From Mannheimia indoligenes (GTDB lineage Bacteria; Pseudomonadota; Gammaproteobacteria; Enterobacterales; Pasteurellaceae): 64,000 nt of DNA. Below the pieces are notes generated by a model. The model did no database searches. It was given only the letters and a program-made list of their open reading frames with translations, and was not told the origin of the DNA. Numbering within the stretch: position 1 is the first letter of the stretch; every line of letters starts with the position of its first letter. This document shows, piece after piece, positions 54,194 through 63,072 of the stretch. The DNA lies in NCBI RefSeq assembly GCF_036880405.1, contig NZ_JBAJJM010000008.1:62001-126000 (forward strand). Reading direction: 5' to 3'. The translations under genes and the position numbers were made by a program.

Positions 54194-54718
54194 TTAATGT
54201 TTAACGTGTTGAGCATTTAAAATTTTATCAATATATGCCAACACTAAAGCAGAAATCACAAAAGTAACGTGAATAATCACTTGCCACATCATTTGCTTCT
54301 CATCAAGGTTGGAAGCATTAATAAATGTTTGCAGTAAGTGAATAGATGAAATGCTGATAATTGCCATCGAAAGTTTTACTTTCAGTACCGTCGCATTAAC
54401 GTGATCAAGCCATTCCGGCTGATCCGGATGTCCATCAACCCGCAATCTCGAAACAAAGGTTTCATAACCACCCACAATAACCATCACTAAAAGATTGGCG
54501 ATCATCACTACATCAATAAGGTTTAATACGGCTAACATTACCATATTAGAATCCATTTGGTTTAGATCTACTACCAAATGATATAGTGATTTCATAAATT
54601 TATAAGCATAAATGCCCTGAACAACAATTAAACCTAAATAAATAGGTAACTGTAACCAACGGCTGGCAAAAATAATTTTGCTTAAAATATTCGCTCTTGT
54701 TTCTAACTCTGTATTCAT
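54194..54718 (-). CDS. yqhA: YqhA/UPF0114 family membrane protein
   Basis: The function of the YqhA family is not established. The ATG at 54718 is chosen because GGGA lies before it and the product then starts MNTELETRANILSKIIFASRWLQLP, as in relatives; 18 upstream in-frame residues are discarded. The 174-residue protein has three to four membrane helices and the family block GGYETFVSRLRVDGHPDQPEWLDHVN. It is encoded in the same direction as gor. Confidence 0.85.
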   Translation of the reverse strand: MNTELETRANILSKIIFASRWLQLPIYLGLIVVQGIYAYKFMKSLYHLVVDLNQMDSNMVMLAVLNLIDVVMIANLLVMVIVGGYETFVSRLRVDGHPDQPEWLDHVNATVLKVKLSMAIISISSIHLLQTFINASNLDEKQMMWQVIIHVTFVISALVLAYIDKILNAQHVKH

Positions 54719-54745
54719 ATTAATCCCACATAACCATAAAAACCA

Positions 54746-54806
54746 TAAATAAAAGCGGTCGAATTCTAGCAATTTTTTGCAAAAAAATTAAGAGATTCAA
54801 CCGCTT
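54746..54806 (-). terminator. Uptake-sequence dyad after the nitroreductase gene
   Basis: On the minus strand AAGCGGTTGAAT (54795-54806) pairs with ATTCGACCGCTT (54753-54764), with one G-U pair and a 30-base loop, and the tail TTTTATTT follows. It lies 17 bases after the nitroreductase stop. Confidence 0.6.
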
Positions 54807-54823
54807 GTTTTTAAAATTATTGA

Positions 54824-55462
54824 TTACTTTTTAAATCCTTTCCCATTATTCCAAGACACCGTGTATTCTAAGCCTAAACGGCAACTTGGTAATGCAGGAT
54901 TTGCTGCCCGACCAATAGCCAACAACATTACCGGCAAATAGCGGGAACTGTCAATTTCCAGTAAATCAACTACTGCATTACGGTTAAATACGCCGATTGC
55001 GTGAGTATCGTAGCCCCTATCTTTGGCAATCAGCATCAGCTGCATAGCGGTTAAACTGCTATCAATTAACACTTGATCTCGAATATCTGTTTCCGTTAAT
55101 TGTTGATGAAGACCAAGTAAAAAATTAAATTTACGATCACGGAACTCTGGGTGCAAACAACCGGTTTCAACCGACTGATCCACAATATCACCTAATAATT
55201 TTTCATATTGCAAATCCGCCAAAATCACAACCACAGCGGAAGCCGTTTCACAAGGTGGACCATTAAAAGCAACATTGCCCGATAGCTCTTTTTTGATTGC
55301 TTCATCATCAACAACTACAAATCGCCAAGGCTGTAAATTCGCTTTTGAAGGGGCAAGTTGTGCTAAGGCTAACATCTCTTGTAGCTCTTCACGGCTAATT
55401 TTCACAGTAGGATTAAAGGCTTTAATGGTTTTGCGTTGCTCAATAACCGTTTTTAATTCCAT
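54824..55462 (-). CDS. Nitroreductase family flavoprotein
   Basis: The 212-residue protein belongs to the FMN-dependent nitroreductase family. The N-terminal RKTIKAFN and the block LAQLAPSKANLQPWRFVVVDD are family signatures for FMN and dimer contacts. DSSLTAMQLMLIAKDRGYDTHAIGVF and the end IGRAANPALPSCR follow the fold. Its physiological substrate is not known; NAD(P)H-dependent reduction of quinones or nitro compounds is usual for the family. AGGAG lies before the ATG. Confidence 0.85.
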   Translation of the reverse strand: MELKTVIEQRKTIKAFNPTVKISREELQEMLALAQLAPSKANLQPWRFVVVDDEAIKKELSGNVAFNGPPCETASAVVVILADLQYEKLLGDIVDQSVETGCLHPEFRDRKFNFLLGLHQQLTETDIRDQVLIDSSLTAMQLMLIAKDRGYDTHAIGVFNRNAVVDLLEIDSSRYLPVMLLAIGRAANPALPSCRLGLEYTVSWNNGKGFKK

Positions 55463-55572
55463 CTTATTTCTCCTATATAAACTCTTTTTAGTCTATAACG
55501 TCGAAAACTTCAATGTAATAATTGAAAATAGGTATTCCGCTCGTTTCTTGAGATAAGTCAAAATTATCAAAT

Positions 55573-55645
55573 CAACAAGCGGTCAAATTTTACTAAAAAT
55601 TTGCAAATCACTTGCAAAAATTTTCCAAAATTCAACCGCTTGTTG
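55573..55645 (-). terminator. Uptake-sequence hairpin at the 3' end of rep
   Basis: On the minus strand a 19-bp stem (55627-55645 with 55573-55591, two G-U pairs) has a 35-base loop and begins immediately after the rep stop codon. The tail is AT-rich without a clean U-run. Both arms hold perfect uptake 9-mers. Confidence 0.6.
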
Positions 55646-57664
55646 CTATTTCTTATTCGCTTTTAGCATCGCCATTAAATTGGCAATATTAGCAGATGAT
55701 TTTGCCTCTTTTTGTTGCTCAGTGAGCGGTCGCTTATCTCTTTCCCACACCAAATCATCTTGTGGCAATTCCAGCAAAAAACGGCTTGGTTCAGGTTTGA
55801 TAATTTCACCATATTGCCGACGTTCTTTGCATAACGAAAAGGTTAACGTTTGCTGGGCTCGGGTAATGCCAACGTAAGCCAAACGGCGTTCTTCGTCTAC
55901 ATTCTCTTCGTCAAGGCTGGTTTGGTGCGGCAAAATGCCCTCTTCCATTCCGATCAGAAAAACGTGGGGAAACTCTAAGCCTTTTGAGGCGTGTAAGGTC
56001 ATAAGCTGTACTTGGTCGGCTTCATCATCGTCTTCGCCACGTTCAAGCATATCTCTCAGTGTCAAGCGATTCACTACTTGCACTAAATTCATCGGCTCTT
56101 CGATTTCATCGCCCTCAAGCATTCCTTGCACCCACTCAAACAAAGTTTGTACGTTTCGGCTCTGCATTTCTGCCACCTTTGGATTTACCGCTATTTCATA
56201 CAAATAGGCTTCGTACTGAATTTTTGCCAGTAAATCTTTCACCGCTTCAATCGGATCTGAACGCTCCGCTTGGTCGGCAATTTCCACAATCCAACGAGCG
56301 AAATCTTGCAAAGCTTGGTAAGGCTTCGGCGTTAGGCGTTGTATCAGCTCAAAATCAAAAATCGCTTCAAACAAACTGACCTGCTTTTCATTGGCAAGTA
56401 GCCCAAGTTTTTCAAGCGTTGCTGCCCCGATTTCCCTTTTTGGCGTGTTCACAATGCGTAAAAATGCCGCATCATCGTCTTGGTTTACCACCAAACGCAA
56501 ATACGCCATCATATCTTTGATTTCCGCCCGAGCAAAAAATGATGTACCACCTGAAATTTTGTACGGAATGCGGTTTTGCATCAGTAATTTTTCAAGCAAG
56601 CGAGATTGATGATTACCCCGATACAAAATCGCATAATCCTTATATTTCGTCTTGCGAGAGAAACGATGAGCAATCAACTCTCCGACAATTCGCTCGGCTT
56701 CATTTTCTTCATTTTTTGCCTCGATCACATTCAGTTTTTCGCCTTCGCCCAGCTCAGAAAAGAGGCGTTTGGTGAATAGATGATCGTTGTTATCGATCAA
56801 AATATTAGCACAATGCAAAATCCGCTGGCTAGAACGGTAATTTTGTTCTAGTTTAATCACTTTCAGATCAAAATCTTCACGCAAGCGTTGCATATTTTCA
56901 GGCTTCGCCCCACGCCACGAGTAGATGGATTGGTCATCATCACCCACTACCGTAAAGTTTGGCTCATTACCGACAATTAACTTGATTAACTCATATTGGC
57001 TGGTGTTGGTATCCTGATATTCATCAACCAATAAATAGCGAATTTTATTCTGCCAGCGGGCTTTCGCCTCTGGAAATTGGCGGAAAAGCAACACAGGGAG
57101 CATAATCAAATCATCAAAATCTAACGCATTATAAGCCTTGAGTTGATTTTGGTAGAGCTGGTAGAAATGAGAAAACACTCGCTCACGATCATCTCGCACA
57201 CGAGCAATCACCATTTCAGGCGAAAGCAGATCGTTCTTCCAATTTGAAATAGTGGAAATCAGCGTTTTGAGCAGATCTTTATCTTCCGTTACGTTTTCCG
57301 GCAACAGATGTTTAAGCAAGGCAATTTGGTCGTGTTCATCAAACAACGTCATTCCCGACTTGAAACCAAGCAGTTTGTACTCTCGCTTTAAAATCTCAAA
57401 ACCAAGCGTGTGGAAAGTTGAAATCGTCAGCCCTTTGCTATTTTCTTTACCAATAGAGTGAGCCACTCTCTCCCGCATTTCACGGGCGGCTTTATTGGTA
57501 AAGGTTACTGCCGCAATCTGTTTCGGGGAATAGCCGCAATTTGCAATTAAGTGAGCGATTTTATTAATAATCACCCGAGTTTTGCCCGAACCGGCACCTG
57601 CCAGTACAAGGCAAGCCCCTTGAGTGTATTCCACCGCTTGTTGTTGTTGAGAGTTGAGTTTCAT
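55646..57664 (-). CDS. rep: ATP-dependent DNA helicase Rep
   Basis: Rep is a superfamily 1A 3'-5' helicase that clears proteins ahead of replication forks. The 672 residues match E. coli Rep closely. Motifs: Q motif LNSQQQQAVEY, motif I AGAGSGKT, Ia TFTNKAAREM, II LLVDEYQDTN, III GDDDQSIYSWRGA, IV EQNYRSSQRIL, V VQLMTLHASKGLEFPHVF and VI EERRLAYVGITRA. The exact blocks ISTISNWKNDLLSP and DYAILYRGNHQSR distinguish Rep from UvrD. Confidence 0.97.
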   Translation of the reverse strand: MKLNSQQQQAVEYTQGACLVLAGAGSGKTRVIINKIAHLIANCGYSPKQIAAVTFTNKAAREMRERVAHSIGKENSKGLTISTFHTLGFEILKREYKLLGFKSGMTLFDEHDQIALLKHLLPENVTEDKDLLKTLISTISNWKNDLLSPEMVIARVRDDRERVFSHFYQLYQNQLKAYNALDFDDLIMLPVLLFRQFPEAKARWQNKIRYLLVDEYQDTNTSQYELIKLIVGNEPNFTVVGDDDQSIYSWRGAKPENMQRLREDFDLKVIKLEQNYRSSQRILHCANILIDNNDHLFTKRLFSELGEGEKLNVIEAKNEENEAERIVGELIAHRFSRKTKYKDYAILYRGNHQSRLLEKLLMQNRIPYKISGGTSFFARAEIKDMMAYLRLVVNQDDDAAFLRIVNTPKREIGAATLEKLGLLANEKQVSLFEAIFDFELIQRLTPKPYQALQDFARWIVEIADQAERSDPIEAVKDLLAKIQYEAYLYEIAVNPKVAEMQSRNVQTLFEWVQGMLEGDEIEEPMNLVQVVNRLTLRDMLERGEDDDEADQVQLMTLHASKGLEFPHVFLIGMEEGILPHQTSLDEENVDEERRLAYVGITRAQQTLTFSLCKERRQYGEIIKPEPSRFLLELPQDDLVWERDKRPLTEQQKEAKSSANIANLMAMLKANKK

Positions 57665-57711
57665 TGGAACTGTTGTGAATTAATTTTAAAGACTATTCTA
57701 ACGGAAAGAAA

Positions 57712-57769
57712 ACAAGCGGTCTATTTCCTTGAAAAATTTGCAAAAATTCAGATAAAAACTACCGCTTGT
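57712..57769. repeat. Inverted pair of uptake sequences in the rep-potA gap
   Basis: Perfect 9-mers at 57712-57720 and 57761-57769 face each other across 40 bases. The genes diverge here, so a terminator role is unlikely. The rest of the 247-base gap holds promoters of rep and potA that I cannot place confidently. Confidence 0.7.
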
Positions 57770-57911
57770 AAAAGGGAAGAAAAATCCTCAAAACGCAAAT
57801 TTTTCCTTTCAATCTTGCCCCTTTAGCTATATTATTATCAATTGATTTTTTGGGGGCGAAAGCCTGATTTTTTAATCCTTTTCTTTTTGATTTAAGGGAA
57901 AACAACAGTAG

Positions 57912-59027
57912 ATGGAAAAATTAGAACAAAAAGCTATCATCGAGCTTAAAAATGTAACAAAAAGCTACGGTAGTAAAACGATTCTTAAAAATTTGAATTT
58001 AACCATTAACGATGGTGAATTTTTAACAATTTTAGGTCCTTCGGGTTGTGGTAAAACAACTGCGTTGCGTTTAATTGCCGGCTTTGAAGATTTGACTGAG
58101 GGTTCAATCATTCTTGATGGGCAAGATGTTTCTAACGTTCCAGCGGAACAACGCCCCGTGAATACCGTATTCCAAAGCTATGCTCTTTTCCCACATATGA
58201 CTATTTTTGAAAATGTCGCATTCGGTTTGCGTATGCAAAAAGTGCCAAATTCAGAAATTGAGCCACGTGTAATGGAAGCATTGCGTATGGTCCGACTTGA
58301 AGATAGAGCTCAACAAAAACCGGCTCAGCTTTCAGGTGGCCAGCAACAACGTATCGCTATTGCTCGTGCGGTGGTAAATAAGCCAAAAGTATTGTTATTA
58401 GATGAATCTCTTTCTGCGTTAGACTATAAATTGCGTAAAGAGATGCAAAATGAGTTAAAAGCATTGCAACGTCAATTAGGTATTACCTTTATTTTCGTTA
58501 CTCACGATCAGGAAGAAGCATTAACAATGTCTGATCGCATTATCGTAATGAACGGCGGTAAAATCGCACAAGATGGTACACCTCGTGAAATTTATGAAGA
58601 ACCAAGCAACTTATTCGTGGCTCGTTTTATCGGTGAAATTAACGTATTTGATGCAACCGTGATTGAACGTGTTGATGAAAAAAATGTGAAAGCGAACGTA
58701 GAAGGTCGTATTTGCAACATTAAAGTTGAAAATTTAGAAGTTCACCCGAACCAAAAATTAAAAGTATTGTTACGCCCTGAAGATATCGTGATTGAAGAGT
58801 TAGACGAAAATGAAAGCTCAAAAGCGATTATCGGTCATATTATCGACCGTAACTATAAAGGTATGACATTAGAGTCTAGCGTAAAATTAGATCATAATGG
58901 TATGAATGTATTAGTGAGCGAGTTCTTCAATGAAGATGATCCTAATATTGACCACGATGTTGGTCAAAAAGTGGCTCTTACTTGGTATGAAGGCTGGGAG
59001 GTTGTGTTAAACGATGAAGGCGAATAA
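57912..59027 (+). CDS. potA: Spermidine/putrescine ABC transporter ATPase PotA
   Basis: PotA is the ATPase of the polyamine importer PotABCD. The 371-residue protein has Walker A GPSGCGKTT, signature LSGGQQQRIAIARAV, Walker B VLLLDESLSALD, switch His in VTHDQEEALTMSDR, and the C-terminal regulatory domain ending SWE-like (TWYEGWEVVLNDE), as in E. coli. It overlaps potB by 14 bases, showing translational coupling. No potD follows in this window. Confidence 0.96.
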   Translation: MEKLEQKAIIELKNVTKSYGSKTILKNLNLTINDGEFLTILGPSGCGKTTALRLIAGFEDLTEGSIILDGQDVSNVPAEQRPVNTVFQSYALFPHMTIFENVAFGLRMQKVPNSEIEPRVMEALRMVRLEDRAQQKPAQLSGGQQQRIAIARAVVNKPKVLLLDESLSALDYKLRKEMQNELKALQRQLGITFIFVTHDQEEALTMSDRIIVMNGGKIAQDGTPREIYEEPSNLFVARFIGEINVFDATVIERVDEKNVKANVEGRICNIKVENLEVHPNQKLKVLLRPEDIVIEELDENESSKAIIGHIIDRNYKGMTLESSVKLDHNGMNVLVSEFFNEDDPNIDHDVGQKVALTWYEGWEVVLNDEGE

Positions 59028-59877
59028 CAAATTCCAAAATGGTGCGGTCGCAACTATTTTCGGTTGGTTATTACTTTTCGTATTAGTGCCGAACGTACTC
59101 GTTTTAATTATTAGCTTCTTAACAGAAAACCGCCAAAGCCAATATTTTGTTGATTTTGCGTTTAGCTTGGATGCGTATAAAGCGTTATTTAATGACACTT
59201 ACGCAACTGTATTATGGAACTCGCTATATATGGCGGGAGTTGCAACGCTTATCTGTTTAATTATCGGCTACCCTTTTGCATTTTTTATTGCCAAAATGCC
59301 GGCAAAAATTAGACCGTTTTTACTCTTCTTAGTGGTGTTGCCATTCTGGACAAACTCGCTGATTCGTATTTACGGTATTAAAATTTTCTTAGGGGTAAAA
59401 GGTGTCTTAAATGAAACCTTATTGGCAATTGGCTTGATCAATGAACCTTTACGTTTATTGAACTCAGAAGCCGCAATTATCATTGGTTTAGTTTACATTC
59501 TATTACCATTTATGATTTTGCCACTTTATTCTTCAATTGAGAAAATTGATAACCGCTTACTAGAGGCTGCAAAAGACTTAGGAGCAAATGCTTTCCAACG
59601 TTTTATTAAAGTAACTATTCCACTTACAATGCCGGGCATTGTAGCAGGTTGTTTATTAGTATTACTACCTGCAATGGGTATGTTCTATGTGGCAGACTTA
59701 TTAGGCGGCGGTAAAACACCATTAGTGGGTAATATTATTAAGAGCTTATTCTTAAATACTAACCAATTTGCCTTAGGCTCTGCGGTAAGTATTGCATTAA
59801 CAATATTAATGGCATTGATGCTTTATGTTTACTATCGTGCAAATAAATTATTGAATAAAAAGGTGGAGCTTGAATAA
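59014..59877 (+). CDS. potB: Spermidine/putrescine ABC transporter permease PotB
   Basis: PotB is one of two membrane subunits of the polyamine importer. The 287-residue protein has six hydrophobic segments, and the EAA loop EAAKDLGANAFQRFIKVTIPL contacts PotA. VLPFWTNSLIRIYG and LLGGGKTPLVGNII are conserved family blocks. The ATG lies inside the end of potA; its stop shares the final base with the potC start. Confidence 0.95.
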   Translation: MKANNKFQNGAVATIFGWLLLFVLVPNVLVLIISFLTENRQSQYFVDFAFSLDAYKALFNDTYATVLWNSLYMAGVATLICLIIGYPFAFFIAKMPAKIRPFLLFLVVLPFWTNSLIRIYGIKIFLGVKGVLNETLLAIGLINEPLRLLNSEAAIIIGLVYILLPFMILPLYSSIEKIDNRLLEAAKDLGANAFQRFIKVTIPLTMPGIVAGCLLVLLPAMGMFYVADLLGGGKTPLVGNIIKSLFLNTNQFALGSAVSIALTILMALMLYVYYRANKLLNKKVELE

Positions 59878-60644
59878 TGAAAAAGACAGTTAGAAACCTT
59901 TTTATGTTGGCAGTATTTGCTTACCTATACATTCCAATTATTATTTTAGTAGTAAACTCTTTCAATGCAGACCGTTTCGGCTTGAACTGGAAAGGCTTTA
60001 CTTGGAACTGGTATGAGCGTTTATTCAGCAATGATACACTAGTACAAGCAACAATGAACTCATTAACCATCGCCTTTTTTGCGGCAACACTCTCCACGAT
60101 TTTAGGTGCATTAACTTCTATTGCCCTTTATCGTTACCGTTTCCGTGGCAAAAAATTAGTCGGTGGGATGTTGTTTGTGGTAATGATGTCGCCTGATATC
60201 GTAATGGCTGTATCAATGCTTGTATTATTTATGATTATTGGTATCAAACTAGGCTTTATTTCGTTATTAATTGCTCACATTACATTCTGTCTACCTTATG
60301 TAGTGATTGCAATTTCATCACGCTTAAGCGACTTTGACGGCAAAATGTTAGAAGCGGCGAAAGACTTAGGAGCAAGCGAAGTAACGATTTTACGTAAAAT
60401 TATTTTACCATTAGCTTTACCTTCAATTATATCAGGCTGGTTACTAAGCTTTACAATTTCATTAGATGACGTTATTGTTTCTTCATTCGTAACAAGCCCA
60501 AGCTATGAAGTATTACCACTGAAGATCTTCTCATTGGTTAAAACAGGCGTAACTCCAGAAGTAAATGCCTTAGCAACCATTATGATCATTTTCTCATTAA
60601 CACTTGTGGTATTAAGCCAGTTAGTGGTGAGAAAAAAGGTATAA
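59877..60644 (+). CDS. potC: Spermidine/putrescine ABC transporter permease PotC
   Basis: PotC is the second membrane subunit of the polyamine importer. The 255-residue length is normal. The EAA loop is EAAKDLGASEVTILRKIILPLALP, and the blocks YLYIPIIILVVNSFN and SFTISLDDVIVSSFV are characteristic. It overlaps potB by one base. A terminator follows, so the operon is potABC and the binding protein must be encoded elsewhere. Confidence 0.95.
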   Translation: MKKTVRNLFMLAVFAYLYIPIIILVVNSFNADRFGLNWKGFTWNWYERLFSNDTLVQATMNSLTIAFFAATLSTILGALTSIALYRYRFRGKKLVGGMLFVVMMSPDIVMAVSMLVLFMIIGIKLGFISLLIAHITFCLPYVVIAISSRLSDFDGKMLEAAKDLGASEVTILRKIILPLALPSIISGWLLSFTISLDDVIVSSFVTSPSYEVLPLKIFSLVKTGVTPEVNALATIMIIFSLTLVVLSQLVVRKKV

Positions 60645-60661
60645 ATCAAATTAACTAAATC

Positions 60662-60696
60662 AAAACCTGACTAGCTATTTCGCAGTCAGGTTTTTT
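60662..60696 (+). terminator. Rho-independent terminator of potABC
   Basis: A perfect 11-bp stem (60662-60672 with 60684-60694) with an 11-base loop is followed by TT within a T-run. The 192-base gap to the next gene also holds overlapping head-to-head uptake sequences at 60730-60745. Confidence 0.85.
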
Positions 60697-60836
60697 ATTG
60701 ATTACAGTGTGCAAAAATAAGAAAATATAACCGCTTGTAAGCGGTCCATTTTTATGAATGGGCTTATATCCAAGTAGCTTGAGCGTGATTTTCTAATCAG
60801 AAAGCAGATAGATCTTGTGATTAAACTTTTATTTCA

Positions 60837-61133
60837 TTACTCATCAATAATATGTAATGAACAATCAACAATCTTTGTACCTTGCCCTAAAAGTGGTGTT
60901 CCACAAATAACCGTTAATTTATGACAACCTAGCGGTAATCGGTGAAATTGAATACGATTGCGTTTCACTTTTCCTGAATCACGTTCGCCATTTTCAAGTT
61001 CTAATTCCCATACTGCTTGTACTCTTGCTGTTTTATCTGCAAGAAAAAGGGAAATATAAACTGGTGAATTCTTAGAAAAAGCTACTTGTTCCGGAAGTAT
61101 TTTACGAGGTTCTTTTTTTGTTTTTATAGACAT
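60837..61133 (-). CDS. Stand-alone protein related to the MalQ N-terminal domain
   Basis: The 98-residue product has no signal peptide and no catalytic barrel. Its residues 28-98 align with the N-terminal beta domain of MalQ encoded at 19819-21897: ISLFLADK with LPFHLADK, WELELENGERDSGKVK with WQLQLENSSQVISGKIK, LPLGCHKLTV with LPLGYHQLQL, and the final DCSLHI with NCTIII. In MalQ the conserved catalytic part follows; here there is a stop and I see no such sequence downstream. An excellent AGGAG lies 7 bases before the ATG, so it seems to be translated. It may be a remnant of a second malQ or a small carbohydrate-binding or regulatory protein. Function unknown. Confidence 0.65.
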   Translation of the reverse strand: MSIKTKKEPRKILPEQVAFSKNSPVYISLFLADKTARVQAVWELELENGERDSGKVKRNRIQFHRLPLGCHKLTVICGTPLLGQGTKIVDCSLHIIDE

Positions 61134-61180
61134 ATATTTCTCCTTAAAAGTAATTAATTATATGGCAATGGCTAGAAATA

Positions 61181-61215
61181 AAAAAGTGTTGGAATAATAT
61201 TTAAACCAACACTTT
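61181..61215 (-). terminator. Rho-independent terminator of sodC
   Basis: On the minus strand AAAGTGTTGG (61206-61215) pairs with CCAACACTTT (61183-61192), a 10-bp stem with a 13-base loop, followed by a T-rich TTTATTT tail. It ends the sodC transcript before the MalQ-domain gene. Confidence 0.75.
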
Positions 61216-61232
61216 ATGCACCAAATCAAATT

Positions 61233-61772
61233 TTATTTAATTACACCACACGCCATACGTGCACCGCCACCACCAAGAGGGGCTGGGTGATCTGAGTGAT
61301 TATCACCACCTGCGTGAATCATTAGTGAACGACCTTTAATTTCATCTAATTTTTTCAAGCGAGGGGCTAATACAGGATTAGTTGCTGTGCCATCATGTAA
61401 AACTGTTAATACAGGCAGATCTCCTAAATGAGCATCATCAGACCACGGGAAGCCGTGATGTGGTGCTTTATGTGGATTCCAATGTCCGCCGGCTGCTAAA
61501 CCTGCCGTCAATTTACCATCTTTTTCTTTTGCATCACAGCTTGGATTTTCGTGAATATGAAAGCCGTGCAAGCCTTCCGTTAAATCTTTTAAATTTGGTG
61601 TAAATACTAAGCCGTATTTAGATTCGGTAATCTCTACCGTACCAATATCTTTGTTACCTTTTTCCACATCTAATTGCTGTACTTGTACAACAATTTTTGC
61701 CGGTTCAGCGGCTGTTGCTGAAAAGCTGAATAAAGAACCTAATGCAATTGCTAATGCTGTTTTCATTTTCAT
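61233..61772 (-). CDS. sodC: Periplasmic Cu/Zn superoxide dismutase
   Basis: SodC removes superoxide in the periplasm and helps pathogens resist host oxidants. The 179-residue precursor has a signal peptide (ending near TAA, residue 22). Metal ligands lie in GFHIHENPSC (Cu His and disulfide Cys), GGHWNPH, the Zn loop HHGFPWSDDAHLGD and MIHAGGDNHSDHP. The second disulfide Cys is in ARMACGV. AGGAA precedes the first ATG. It has its own terminator and is divergent from asd. Confidence 0.97.
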   Translation of the reverse strand: MKMKTALAIALGSLFSFSATAAEPAKIVVQVQQLDVEKGNKDIGTVEITESKYGLVFTPNLKDLTEGLHGFHIHENPSCDAKEKDGKLTAGLAAGGHWNPHKAPHHGFPWSDDAHLGDLPVLTVLHDGTATNPVLAPRLKKLDEIKGRSLMIHAGGDNHSDHPAPLGGGGARMACGVIK

Positions 61773-61937
61773 AAAACTTTCCTTATTTCATAGACAAGCC
61801 ATAATTGGCAACCCATTTTACCCATAGCGGTCAAATTTTGTCAAAGTTTTGCAAATAAATAAAAAACATTGATTTTTCAATGAAAATCCTGTATTTATTC
61901 ACAATTATTTATAACAATTATTTTAGGAGCAAACATA

Positions 61938-63053
61938 ATGCAAAATGTAGGTTTTGTCGGCTGGCGTGGAATGGTGGGTTCAGTATTAATGGACCGTATG
62001 GTTGAAGAAAATAACTTCGCTAACATCAATCCAATTTTCTTCACAACTTCACAGGCGGGTCAAAAAGCCCCTGTATTTGGCGGTAAAGATGCCGGTGAAT
62101 TAAAAAACGCCTTTGATATTGAAGAATTAAAAAAATTAGACATCATCGTAACCTGTCAAGGTGGCGATTATACCAACGAAGTCTATCCAAAATTAAAAGA
62201 AAGTGGCTGGAACGGCTATTGGATTGATGCTGCCTCTGCACTTCGTATGAAAGATGATGCAATTATCGTATTAGACCCTGTAAACCAACACTTTATTTCA
62301 GAAGGTTTGAAAAACGGCATTAAAACGTTCGTAGGTGGTAACTGTACAGTAAGCTTGATGTTAATGGCAATTGGTGGCTTATTCGAGAAAGATTTGGTGG
62401 AATGGGTTTCTGTTGCCACTTACCAAGCAGCTTCAGGTGCTGGTGCGAAAAATATGCGTGAATTACTTTCACAAATGGGCGAATTGGAAGATAGCGTAAA
62501 AGCTGAATTAGCAAATCCTGCCTCTTCTATTTTAGATATTGAACGCAAAGTAACCGCAAAAATGCGTGCGGATGATTTCCCAACCGAAAACTTTGGTGCA
62601 GCATTGGGGGGAAGCTTAATTCCTTGGATCGATAAATTATTACCTGAAACAGGGCAAACCAAAGAAGAATGGAAAGGCTACGCAGAAACTAATAAAATCT
62701 TAGGTTTAAGCGAAAATCCAATTCCTGTTGATGGTTTATGCGTGCGTATCGGTGCATTACGTTGCCATAGCCAAGCGTTTACTATTAAGCTGAAAAAAGA
62801 TATTCCATTAGCAGAAATCGAACAAATTATCGCAGCTCATAACGAATGGGTGAAAGTCATTCCAAACGACAAAGAAACCACATTACGTGAATTAACACCA
62901 GCTAAAGTAACCGGCACATTAAGCGTACCAGTTGGTCGTTTACGTAAATTAGCGATGGGCGGTGAATATTTAGCGGCATTCACGGTGGGCGACCAATTAT
63001 TATGGGGTGCAGCAGAGCCTGTTCGCCGTATTTTAGTGCAATTAACTAAATAA
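61938..63053 (+). CDS. asd: Aspartate-semialdehyde dehydrogenase
   Basis: Asd makes aspartate semialdehyde for lysine, diaminopimelate, methionine and threonine synthesis, so it is essential for the cell wall. The 371-residue protein begins MQNVGFVGWRGMVGSVLMDRM, the NADP fold of the proteobacterial form. The catalytic cysteine is Cys136 in GGNCTVSLML, and the catalytic His is in ALRCHSQAFT. TAGGAG precedes the ATG by 9 bases. I see no riboswitch in the 165-base upstream gap. A 17-bp hairpin follows. Confidence 0.97.
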   Translation: MQNVGFVGWRGMVGSVLMDRMVEENNFANINPIFFTTSQAGQKAPVFGGKDAGELKNAFDIEELKKLDIIVTCQGGDYTNEVYPKLKESGWNGYWIDAASALRMKDDAIIVLDPVNQHFISEGLKNGIKTFVGGNCTVSLMLMAIGGLFEKDLVEWVSVATYQAASGAGAKNMRELLSQMGELEDSVKAELANPASSILDIERKVTAKMRADDFPTENFGAALGGSLIPWIDKLLPETGQTKEEWKGYAETNKILGLSENPIPVDGLCVRIGALRCHSQAFTIKLKKDIPLAEIEQIIAAHNEWVKVIPNDKETTLRELTPAKVTGTLSVPVGRLRKLAMGGEYLAAFTVGDQLLWGAAEPVRRILVQLTK

Positions 63054-63072
63054 TTTGAGCTGATAGCTCTAC

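Noticed and set aside
61773..61937. Lysine riboswitch upstream of asd
   Set aside because: The 165-base gap is AT-rich and too simple to form the multi-helix lysine aptamer; I see no such elements.
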